The notes below the pieces were generated by a model that worked only from the letters and a program-made list of their open reading frames with translations, was not told the DNA's origin and did not search any database. 64,000 nucleotides of DNA, taken from contig OZ316892.1 of NCBI GenBank assembly GCA_973895155.1, forward strand, positions 16,678,001 to 16,742,000. Reading direction: 5' to 3'. Positions within the stretch are counted from its first letter, which is position 1. The number at the start of each line of letters is the position of its first letter. The translations under genes were made by a program, and so were the position numbers. This document shows, piece after piece, positions 13,501-22,654 of the stretch. This DNA comes from Marsupella aquatica. Its lineage: Eukaryota > Marchantiophyta.

Positions 13501-14610
13501 GGTTCAACAGGTGATCTCCGATCGCATGCATCGATTCACCCTTTCTAGCATGCTTTCTGACGCACCTTCTAACCTGGTTTGGGCGCGTCTTTTATCCGGT
13601 TCGGGCGTTGGTTCGGGGGCTTGGCTATCTGTGAGCCCATTGTGGGCCCCCTTTCGTATGAGTTCTTTTGTCTTCACCACTTCCATGCGCCTCCGACTTG
13701 GTCTTCCCCACCCATGCCTCCTTGGGCAACCCACATGCGTTTGTGGAGCGCCCTTGGATAGGGGGGGAATCCATATCCTACGATGTGGTCATGGCAGTGA
13801 GCGGACGGCGACACACGATGACATACAGGATGTGGTCGCCGCCATCGCTCGTGATTCCGAACTCGTATCATGTTATGATGGAGCAACGACATGTGTTACC
13901 ACCCCGGGATGGAGTTCTGGACAGGCGTCAGGCTGATTTGGTTTTCTCTCGCGCTGGTGTTTGTGCCCTTGGGGATGTGGTTGTTGCTGACCCCACGAGT
14001 GGAGTCAATTTGGCTTCCGCTGCCCATATCCCAGGTCATGCTGCCACGAGGGTTGCTCGCTTCAAGGAGGAGGCTTATGCTACGCATTACCCAGAGGACC
14101 TTTTCTACCCGTTTGCCGTGGAGGTCTTTGGAGCGCTGCACCCAACTTTTGACCATTTCTTGTGCTCTTGTGCAGTTCATTATGTCGAGCGGCGGCCTTA
14201 TCCACCCGTCTCTGTTATCACTGCCTTTTTTAGACAGCGGGTGTCCATTGCACTTCAGCGAGCACAGGCCTTCACTATCCTTTGTAGAGGAGAGGTGGTT
14301 GGAGTCAGGGCATCTAGTCGGATTCCATTGCTTGACCCCCCTATGCAGTTCACGACGGAGCTTTATCAGGCCCTTCATTTTGCTGTTGGGTAGTCTTTTA
14401 GAGTTGTGTGTCCTTTGTTCTCCTTGGGCTGGGCTTGTGCCTGGTCTTTTTTGTTTTTGCTCTTTGGCCTTCTGGCCATTTTTCTTGTTTTCCCTTGATT
14501 GGGTTTTTTGGCCTGTGGGATCCTGTCTCCCGGTTCAGCGCCTCTTGCTCTTTGGCAATCTGTTATCTAAGGTTTGCTACTGGATTGATCATCCGGGATT
14601 CAAGTAAATA
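10530..14610 (+). mobile_element. decayed RLE-type (R2-like) non-LTR retrotransposon
   Basis: A GC-rich block with sharp compositional edges. In order it holds an N-terminal zinc-finger-like segment near 11326-11395 (SGLTRHRRSC), a reverse transcriptase, a CCHC-type knuckle (13736-13786, CVCGAP then HILRC) and a restriction-endonuclease-like domain (about 13910-14150; ADLVFS, DVVVADPT, FAVEVFGALHP). RT motifs are motif A with D at 12456 (IIQVDVANALNSVS), motif B at 12638 (TRQGDPLGG) and motif C ADD at 12746. Finger, RT, knuckle and C-terminal endonuclease in one ORF is the layout of R2/RLE elements, not of plant L1 or RTE. The frame is broken by shifts near 11.9, 12.52 and 13.9 kb and by stops at 11527, 12195, 12992, 13076 and 13310, so it is dead. 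The 3'UTR runs to about 14.6 kb. Exact ends and target duplication could not be fixed. Confidence 0.75.
11548..14393 (+). pseudogene. reverse transcriptase / endonuclease ORF of the R2-like element, broken
   Basis: The retained polypeptide moves through three frames. Frame 1 covers 11548 to about 11.91 kb. Frame 3 covers about 11.92 to 12.51 kb, with one TAG at 12195, and includes motif A. Frame 2 runs from about 12.52 to 13.92 kb and carries RT motifs B to D, the thumb-like region and the CCHC knuckle. Frame 3 resumes to the stop at 14391 and carries the endonuclease-like domain. The catalytic aspartates of the RT are all still encoded, but no single translation product can contain them. I infer a once-autonomous element that decayed by indels and nonsense changes. 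Confidence 0.75.
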
Positions 14611-15319
14611 AGGAGGAGGAGATGAGACTATTATGAGGAGAAACAAGCCAACCAAGGACTGGTGGGTTTGGCATAGGCTTGGACATGTGACAAGACCCTC
14701 AAAATCAGTATGGGATTCACTCAATTAAGAAAGCTCAAAGTGTGATTATGAGCACATGGTACACTACTGAAAACAATTCAGAAGCACATGTTTGCTAAAG
14801 GAAGCATGTGTGTATAATTTAGTGTCACTGCAACGTGTGCAAATGTTTGCAAATGAAAGTATTAGGAGGGCTATATTTAACTCGAATGGCCATTGAACAA
14901 ACCAGGTCTACTAGTATGTGTGAGTTACTCTGGTTCATCTCATTTGAGCCCATCAATTTGACAATCAGGCTCAATGGGGCAAAACTCAAACAAGGAGTCC
15001 CAAATGATACAAAGTTTGGAGGCCAGACTAATATGACCAAGGTGAACCTGGGTGACACGCCTCAAGAAGCATATTGATGGAGTGTTCTCCTCAAATGATT
15101 GTGGGAAGTAGTGGGTGCTTCCTACTACAAGGGCTCAGGCCCAAACTGAAATGCCAATATTATTGTGACCACCAGTCTATTTGAGGAGTTCTTGCGGCTC
15201 ATTGGAAAGCTATGAATGACAGTTAATTACCTCCATGAACTTAGGACATTCCTTAGGGTAGAATGGTGCTCAAGTAATTGGATGAGCAATTTTAAATAAG
15301 CACTGGTGGGCATTTTGTG
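14611..15319. other. spacer, no gene recognised
   Basis: Between the end of the R2-like element and the old LTR there are only short frames without motifs. Base composition drops back to AT-rich at about 14.6 kb, which marks the right edge of the retroelement. Confidence 0.3.
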
Positions 15320-15660
15320 CTAGGCATTTACTCTTAGGTATAGAGTAACCATTGTAATGGTACTAGGCTAGCCATAGCCATGGACTTGGTTAAGTTAGCA
15401 TTGCTGGATACTTTATATGCAAGCAAATGTTTGCTTGTGTGAGGAACTCAGGTTCATGTTATTGAGCAACTTGAGAGGTAGAAAGAGTTTGTGATGTGGA
15501 GACTTGGTATGGCCAACACGCCTAGAGTGCAATAAAGCTCTAGTGTGTTCCAAAAGACAGAGCCTCATTGGAGGTGAATCATGTATCTCTTGTTGTCAAC
15601 TATTTGTTTGTTGATGGGCACATGTGCATGTTATTGTGAGTAGCATCCATGCTTACCACA
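15320..15660 (+). repeat. ancient diverged LTR (solo or truncated), related to the 21.1-kb Copia LTR
   Basis: The order of words matches the intact LTRs at 21108 and 27156. 'ggcatttactcttaggt' matches the LTR start. It is followed by 'gaggaactcaggttcatgtt', 'gtggagacttggtat', 'aataaagctctagtgtgttcc', 'ggtgaatcatgtatctcttg' and a terminal 'gcatccatgcttacca'. Divergence is high and the internal 18-bp repeats are missing. No partner LTR or coding remnant is visible, so it is a solo LTR or a truncated relic in the same orientation. Confidence 0.65.
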
Positions 15661-16482
15661 TGGATAGATGGAACTAGGAGTGTCATTGGATGGTGTCCTG
15701 AAAGTTTTGGGAATCCTTGGTAGGCAAGGAGCATAGCATTGTGTTGGGAGTCTAGCGGAGCCATGAGTGGCTCCATTGATTTTGTGAGTTGTAGCATTGG
15801 GGAATTTGAGGTGGTCTCGGAGTTTGAGGACAAGCTATGTGCCTAGGGCCATTAGCATCATGTCCTAGAGGCAATGAGGATAGTCCATGACAAATAGAAA
15901 GTGGGGAAGCAAAGGCACACATGACAAAGTTGCTCCGGACAAGCACTGGGCGTCAACCCTTTGTGTTTACTTATGGCAAGACCGACAAAGTCTGGGATAT
16001 TCTATTTGTTGATCAAGTTACCAATCATTGTTAAGCTTGGAACAAGACAATGACCAACTTGTCCCTTGCTACCTCGAACAGGGTTTTTACCTTAGGATTC
16101 TGTATGTATGTGCATGTCATGGTCGAGTCAAAGTTGAGTTAGTTGCTAGCAGCCTTGGTGGAATAAGTTCCGCTTCATATGGGAGTTGTCATGTATGGTG
16201 AAGGGGATCACGTGAGTTAGCTTATTCAATGTTTGGTAGTAGTGCCAAGGTCAAGCCGTGTTTGGGGAGAAAGAATCAAGCGTGACACTGGCGCTTTGTG
16301 GGAAGGCTATGATTCAATCATGCAAACATGATAGCCATAGACCCCTTTGGCTTGCAGGGTTCATAACTCTCTTATCTCTCCTTGGACTAAGCTAAACTTG
16401 TTCATTTGAAAATTGATTCTACTATCTTTCGGCTGAGCTAACCTGGGTCTTATAAATTTGAATTGTTGTGAAGATATCTTAT
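15661..16482. other. spacer, no gene recognised
   Basis: This lies between the old LTR and the Mutator-like element. It may include leader sequence of the old retroelement, but I find no gag or pol motif in any frame. Confidence 0.3.
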
Positions 16483-16491
16483 TTGCAATAT
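16483..16491. repeat. 9-bp target site duplication, left copy (TTGCAATAT)
   Basis: TTGCAATAT here and at 27851-27859 directly flanks the outer ends of the terminal inverted repeats. A 9-bp duplication is the hallmark of Mutator superfamily insertion. Confidence 0.8.
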
Positions 16492-17210
16492 CAGTTTTTT
16501 TTATCAACCTGTCCCCCTACTTGCCAAAATCTGTAAGTTGTCCCCCAAACGAATTTATTTGCTTCCCTACCCCCCATACCATATATGAGTTAGTACTGAC
16601 CCAACCTCAGGTTCCCAATGCCAGGTGTGAAGGCATAATTGGCCTGCAGTAACCCGTCCAAGTTAAGCCTGCAGCGGCCCATTTTGGACACAGGCTTTGC
16701 TTTGCAATTGACCAGGGAGGAAGCGCAGACCTTGAGCGCAGCCCTCGCCGACTATTCCCCACCCCTTTGCAGCTCAACTATTCCTGGGAGGAAGCACAGC
16801 TCTTTAGTGCAACCCTCCCCGACTATTCCCGGCCCTTCCCAGCCCAACTATTCCCGGGAGGAAGCACAGCCCTTATGTGCAGCCCTCCACGTCTCTTCCC
16901 AGCCCCTTCCCAGCCCCTTCCCAGCCCGACTATTTCTAGTCGGTCCTGACTATTCCCAGCCCCTTCCCAGCCCCATGTTTTCAAAGGAAACGCAAGCCCT
17001 GTTTTTACAAAGAACAGTGTCCCAAATGTTTACACATTCGCCTCCCCGTAAATCATTTCAGCAGCTCGCTCTCCATCCCTAGTTGCTGTAACATTTGATA
17101 GGTTTCCTATCTTTGCCCCTAGGGTTTACACACAGAGGCACAGCAAAGTTGTCACTTTGTGCCATCATTTTCCCTGCATTTTCTTGCCCTATTTTTTACA
17201 AAGAAAAACA
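16492..17210 (+). repeat. left terminal inverted repeat of the MULE
   Basis: The sequence from 'ttatcaacctgtccccct' inward is repeated in reverse complement at 27577-27850 and then 20757-21107. Shared blocks include 'ccctaccccccatacc', 'ggtgtgaaggcat', 'aagttaagcct', 'aatgtttacaca' and 'ctcgatccctag'-type words. The left copy is longer than the right because 'cttcccagcccc' and 'ctattcccgggaggaagc' motifs have been amplified between about 16730 and 16970. Confidence 0.8.
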
Positions 17211-17697
17211 TCGTGAAAGACTTTTGTCTCACTGAGTGAGCTGCATTCTGTGAAACACACCCGAGTTTGTAGCATTGACAGAGCCAAGAATTTATCATTT
17301 ACTGTTGGCTCAGAGGTGCCTCGGAGGCGCCACAGTTGCCACGGCTAAGGATGTGACAACAACTGCAATATCAAAGGTATGAGTTCTTGGAACAATGAGG
17401 CGTTTATTGAAATTTGGATGTCCCTGCACTAGCAATCTGATGTCTTGGACAATGTTGTTAGGCTGACAATATAGGCTGAATTAATTTGGAAAGTTGTTGT
17501 TCCAAATGAAACTCATTTGTTCTGTTGATACCGTTCAGAGCTTTAGGCAAATCGTTTAGAGCAATTCAAACCCAGACCTGTGAACATAGTCTGAAACACT
17601 TCCTTGCACTAAGATTTCAATTTTCGCTTTCAATTTCTATTGTTATGATGTTAGAAATCAGAAATTAATGATACTAGGTGTATTGGATCCATAGAGA

Positions 17698-19390
17698 CCT
17701 GTTGAGTTGAAAGTCCGGACCACATTTGAGAATTGGGAGGACTTGAAGAAAGTCATTGTGGATGAGGAAGTAAAAAGAGGGAGAGTCCTTGTCACCCAAA
17801 AGAAGGACCATACAAAGTGGAAGGTAAGATGTTGAATGAATGATGACACCAATGAAAGGCAGTGCCCCTAGCAGCTTAGGGCAACTAAGAAATCTAGAAC
17901 CGAAACAATTACCATAACAATAGCAAACTTGCAGCACTCTTGTGAAGCTACAGATCACTACCACCGCGGGACGGATTCCAATTTAGACAGGCTTGTTGAC
18001 TGCATCATGGATATTAGCAGTAAGAATTGGCAAACCAGACCCTCATTTTTGATCCATTCAACCCAAGCATTAGTCCATCTAGATATAAAATACCACATTG
18101 CATATGCTGCAAAGCAAAGGTGTTTGAAACGATTAGATGGAGATCAGACAGAGTCCTTCAAGGTCATCCATGCCCATTGCCACCATATCCTTGAGTGTGA
18201 CCCAGGGGAATTTGCTAAGTACAGGGCTCCGAGTGGTCAATTGGATATGCTGTTTGTTTGCCCTTTTGCTTCCAAGGAAGCATATCGTCATTGCAGGCCA
18301 ATGATGGCCTTGGATGGCACCCACAAATGGTGTATGTATCCTAGAACAACAACAGATCCAAAATATTATTCAAGAGGCTCACTGTTCCCTGGTTGAAGGC
18401 AAGTAATTTTCATTTGTTATAATTGTTTTGATATGTTGTAGAGTGTATGTTTTCACAGATGTTGCATGTTTTCACAAGAGCACTGTACAATGGTTTTTGG
18501 CAAGTGGGGCCATGAAACTTCCCAGCAAGCCAAAAGCGAGGCCGGAAGCAGTAATCATGCATTCAAACCCCAGCAACAGGAGGTAAAATTGAATGTCTTC
18601 TCAAATTTGGTATAATATCATGGTCAAATATTTCAAAAAGCGGGAGTTGGCTGCAAGTGTGACAAGTCCATTCCCACCCAATCTTTTGGCGTATTTGAAG
18701 GAGATTGAAGAGAAAGAAACTCACTTGACTACCCCTTGGGGGGTTGACTATCAAAAATCTTAGGAACACATGTGATCCAAAATAAGTCATTTTAATAGAA
18801 ATTAACTAAATTTTTAGGAGGCAAAGAAGGTATGATAAACTCATGTTTATAGAATATACCTTAATATATACCTTTTATAAAATAAAATAGATTATTAATG
18901 CTGAAAATGGAGAATATTTTTAGAATATTTTCTCTCTAAAATAAGTCTATTTATATTAGGCTATGATTTATGTGATACCCCAAAATATACACTTAGTTAA
19001 CCCCCCAAGGACTGCCCACCCTTCCAATGCAATTGAGGTTTGAATTACTGATGACAAAATAATCAGTATCCTGTGCAATTTGAATCGGAGTGGTTTTGTA
19101 GTTCTGGCAATTTCCAAGACACCTTGTTGCCTTGTGTGCATGCCTGACGGGCCTTGATCAGATTGTGTTTAAGGCATTATGATTATGTTTCCCCATTGTA
19201 TACAACTGGACACATTTTGGGCATATGGCCCATCTCCCTGCCTGAGGAGTGAATTGTTGCCAGACCTTAATTGTGGACCACCGTAGAAGAAGCGGCGGAA
19301 AGGACATCCTACAAAGCGACTAAGGATACAATTTCAAGGTGAGGAAGTGTGTAGGCTGTCCAGGTAGTGTGTGTGCTCAGCGAGGCCAGG
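17698..19390 (+). pseudogene. MULE (MuDR-type) transposase relic
   Basis: Separate blocks can be read in order. Near 17698-17825 lies an N-terminal DNA-binding-like segment (TTFENWEDLKKVI). At 17929-18396 a 155-residue frame carries the MULE signature in which a CRP is followed by LDGTH (YRHCRPMMALDGTH), close to the first catalytic Asp. Near 19110-19160 there is a vestige of the SWIM zinc finger, and near 19285-19320 a basic 'HPTKRRLR' tail of the kind that ends these proteins. Stops and frame changes separate the blocks, and the catalytic core after LDGTH is not readable. I infer an inactive former transposase of this element. Confidence 0.6.
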
Positions 19391-19865
19391 ATAGGAGGAG
19401 CTGCCCAGAACGAGAGGCAGCAAGAGAAGCCCTTTGATTGAATGTTGAGAAGAACGTTGACGGCATGGACATGAACAACAATGATAGTAGTCAGGAAATC
19501 TTGGACATAGGGAGCTTCTCTCAGCAGCTACAGACTATGGAATCACAGATATTAAACCTATAGGCCAATTTTTTTCAAAGAATGTGTGAGGTTGGAAGAG
19601 CACAATAGCCTAGGGACAGGCTTTTTTGTGACACTGGACCATTTGCAATAAATTTTGACAATTCTAGTGAAAGACATGTGGAATGAAATGGGGGCATCAC
19701 ATGTCACTGTTTAGACAAAGTTAAACAGACAGAGACAAATTTGAGACATTTTGTGTGCAAATCGAATGTATTATTGCAAATTTGCAAATTGACATGAAAG
19801 GTAACATATGCCTGAGTGAAAGATACTGGAAAACTGAACTACTGGGACATTCCCCAAGTACCTCA

Positions 19866-20262
19866 TGCTCTCAACCCATTGCTCATGTACTCTACTACCT
19901 CTGCCCTAGTCTTAAAATGATTTAAACTTACAATCACTAAATCCCCATACTTGTTGATTACATTCATCCCATGTCTCATAAATCCCTGGCTGAAATCCGC
20001 AAACAACGACATAGAATTTGCGATTATGCCCTGCTTTCCACACGGTTGTTGGGCCATTCACATACTCCACAGGCAACCCAGGGCCCATCCTAGCTGAAAT
20101 TGTCCCTGGTTCTCCTACTTTGCCATTATTAGTTGTTGTTGCTGGTGCTAGACCTGGTTCTCCTACTTTGCCATTATCAGTTGCTAGTGCTGGTGCTAGA
20201 CCTATCGGTGCAAGGCCTGCATCCTCAACTTTCATCTTGTCAGTTATCCATAGGGGCTCCAA
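19866..20262 (-). pseudogene. RNase H1-type hybrid-binding domain fragment inside the MULE, frameshifted
   Basis: On the minus strand a 116-residue frame (20262 to 19912) begins with Pro/Gly-rich repeats (NGKVGEPG twice). It then enters a segment from 20022 (RKFYVVV, GFQPGIYETWDEC, QQVWGF, CKFKSF). This is the RNase H1 N-terminal / caulimovirus-VI hybrid-binding fold, in which aromatic and Gly residues contact RNA:DNA duplexes. The domain's last helix (FKTRAEVVEYM) continues in another frame at about 19940-19866, so one indel breaks it. No RNase H catalytic domain follows. A host gene fragment captured by the transposon fits best; a pararetroviral origin is the alternative. Confidence 0.65.
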
Positions 20263-20756
20263 CCTCGACCTTCATCCTATCACACCTATCCACAGGTCGC
20301 TTCTCGTGCTCACTCGTGAAATCTGGAGGCATTTTAGGTGCAGAAGGCGTAGGATTGGGTAATGTATCTATGTGCTGAGAACTCTTCACACAATATGTGT
20401 AGCACTATCCAACAAGTTTGAGATGAAACAAAAAATTGAGGCAAGCAGTATAACAACTAGCCAAATGCATATAGCAAATACGTTGATAACAATGCCCCAC
20501 TTTGCCATGGCCACAATGTCCCTCCCTGGTCACGTTCAAAATTGAAGGCAGCAAGAGAAAGCAGTCGATTGAAAGTGGTACTTAGACTGCTCCTCCTAGC
20601 AACAGGGTATTAAGCGTCACCCTCGGCCTGAGCTAGATTAGGTGCGCTGCAGGGAGGTAAGACGCTTCCAAACAGCCAGCACCTCTGAAAAAATCCCTAC
20701 ACGCAGACTTCCTCTCGGGTTTTGTCTAGCTGGTGTCTAGCTGGGAAATAAAAAGC

Positions 20757-21107
20757 TGTTTTTGCTATGAAAAATGAGGGCAAGAACATGCAACCTGAAA
20801 TAATGGCATAGGGTGACAACTGTGTTGCGCCTCTATGTATAACCCCTAGGAGCAAAGACAGCCTGTGTTTTGATTGTTGTAGCAGCTAGGGATCGAGAGC
20901 GAACTGCCGAAAGTGTGGAGGCAAATGTGTAAACATTTGCGACACTATTTCCTTTCAGAAAATGGGGCTGGCTTTTCCTTTGTAAAAATGGGCCTGGTGT
21001 GTCAATGCTGCATAGTCAGGTGGGGAGTCAGGGCTGCGTTTTGTGACTTGGGCACATAAGGGCTGCGTTTCCTCCCGGGAATAGTCAGGCTGGGAAGGTG
21101 CTGTGAA
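20757..21107 (-). repeat. right terminal inverted repeat of the MULE, inner part
   Basis: The reverse complement of this stretch aligns with 16860-17210, for example through 'cccgggaggaa', 'aatgtttacaca' and 'atccctag'. It stops abruptly at the Copia 5' LTR and resumes at 27577. Confidence 0.8.
21103..21107. repeat. 5-bp target site duplication of the Copia element, left copy (GTGAA)
   Basis: GTGAA precedes the 5' LTR and is repeated right after the 3' LTR at 27577-27581. Five bases is the usual integrase footprint of LTR retrotransposons. Confidence 0.85.
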
Positions 21108-21528
21108 TGTTGGGTATTTACTCTTACGTCTAGGTTAGGTATGACGTGGTTGGTACAACAACGTGGGTTGGTACAACTACGTGATTAGGTACAACTACGT
21201 GATTAGGTACAACTATGTGGTTAGGTACAACTACGTGATTAGGTACAACTATGTGGTTAGGTACAACTAAGTTGCACACTATATCATAAGAGACATGTGT
21301 GCTTGGAGAGGTAGAACCAAGGCTCATTGTTATGGAGCCACTTGAGAGATAGGGAGAGCTTACACTGTGGAGACTCGGTATAGCCGACGGGCTTAGAGTT
21401 CAGTAAAGCTCTCTTGTGTGTTCCCGTGGACGTAGCCTCAAGGAGGTGAACCACGTATCTCTTGTGTCGACTATTGTGCGTTGGATGGTTCATGGGCTTG
21501 CCGTTGCGATCGTCGTCTATGCTCAACA
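21108..21528 (+). repeat. 5' LTR of the Copia element
   Basis: The LTR spans 421 bp with terminal TG...CA. It contains about six copies of an 18-bp unit (GGTACAACTACGTGATTA) between 21155 and 21275 and a TATA-like 'actatatcataag' near 21277, which is a plausible transcription start region. Confidence 0.93.
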
Positions 21529-21530
21529 AT

Positions 21531-21542
21531 TGGTATCAGAGC
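21531..21542 (+). other. primer-binding site (TGGTATCAGAGC)
   Basis: TGGTATCAGAGC lies two bases after the 5' LTR. It is the classic plant Copia sequence complementary to the 3' end of initiator methionine tRNA, used to prime minus-strand cDNA synthesis. Confidence 0.9.
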
Positions 21543-22654
21543 ATGTTTGGGAGGTGACGTGTGTTTGTGACGGGATTTCATGACGGTTTTTCCAGCATTG
21601 AGTGTTGGTGGATTTTCCAGAGTTCCATCGCATGGAACTTGGAGTTTATGGGCTCAACGGATAGATCAGGGCAAGAGCTTTCTAACGGTGTGAAGAAATC
21701 GTTGAACGGAGCTCGTGATGCAAAGAGATCTAAGTTTTCGTCGTTTTGGATTTTGTGAAGAAAGTTGGCAATCGACTCGGAGGGAGAAGCGTCAAGTGTT
21801 TTGACTCAACGGAGAGATTGAGGCAAGATGATTGTTTTTGAGTCCGGGATTGGCTCTTTGATGCAAAGAGGAAGGCTAAGCAAAATCAATTACCTTGTTG
21901 GACTTGGTGACGGCACCAAGTGCAATTGATCAACATTCGTTGTTGACAAGGTACGAAATTGGCTATGGCAATTGAGAGAAATCTGTCATCTTTACCAATT
22001 TTTTTCTCCCTCGTTCTTTCCTCATTTTGGGTGCTTCTTATATTGATCTTCATCGCCTCGAAGTCTAGTTTCCAAATCTGAAATCGGATCTTGATTTCGT
22101 CAAAACTCGAGTGAGATATCTTGCGTTTGGTGTCGAGGGGTACATTCTGCCGTGTGTATTTTCTGCGCGCGCGACCAGATTTCGACGACGAAGGGTGGTA
22201 GGGGGTTTTGGGGGTTCGAGGACACATGTCAGCCCCTCGATTGTTCTTCCAAAATTCCCATAGGGCCTGTACAAGGGTCATAGAATATTCCAAAAAACCA
22301 GAGAGCTATTTTTTGACCGTCCGACAAAGATTTCATCCGCCGAACGGTAACTTTTTTGGTTATTTTTCGGCGAGGTCGTAGCCATTGAAGTTGGCAACGC
22401 AGCGCACCAATCACATCGCAATTCCGACAACGGGTTGTACTTGGTATTTCGGTTATTCCCTGAGGTGGTCAAAACGGGGGAGTTTCCCAAGGTTTTACCC
22501 ACCTCGACCGAAATTTGAATAACTTTTCCGTCAAATTTTGATTTTAATTTCGGTTTTCAATATTGGACTCCTAGCTTTGTGGGCTATGCGGCGGTGTTGA
22601 GTTTCGAGTTTTTTGAGAAGTTGTGAAAAACAACATTTTTTGTGATTTTCTCAT
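21543..22654 (+). other. untranslated leader of the Copia element
   Basis: About 1.1 kb between the PBS and the first gag ATG (22655) has no long frame. It should contain packaging and dimerisation signals, but I cannot identify them. Confidence 0.5.

Noticed and set aside
21130-21327. Regular repeats in the LTR that look like a CRISPR array or a repetitive peptide on the minus strand
   Set aside because: The units are contiguous 18-mers without spacers, lie inside both LTRs of a plant retrotransposon, and the peptide is only a translation of the repeat.
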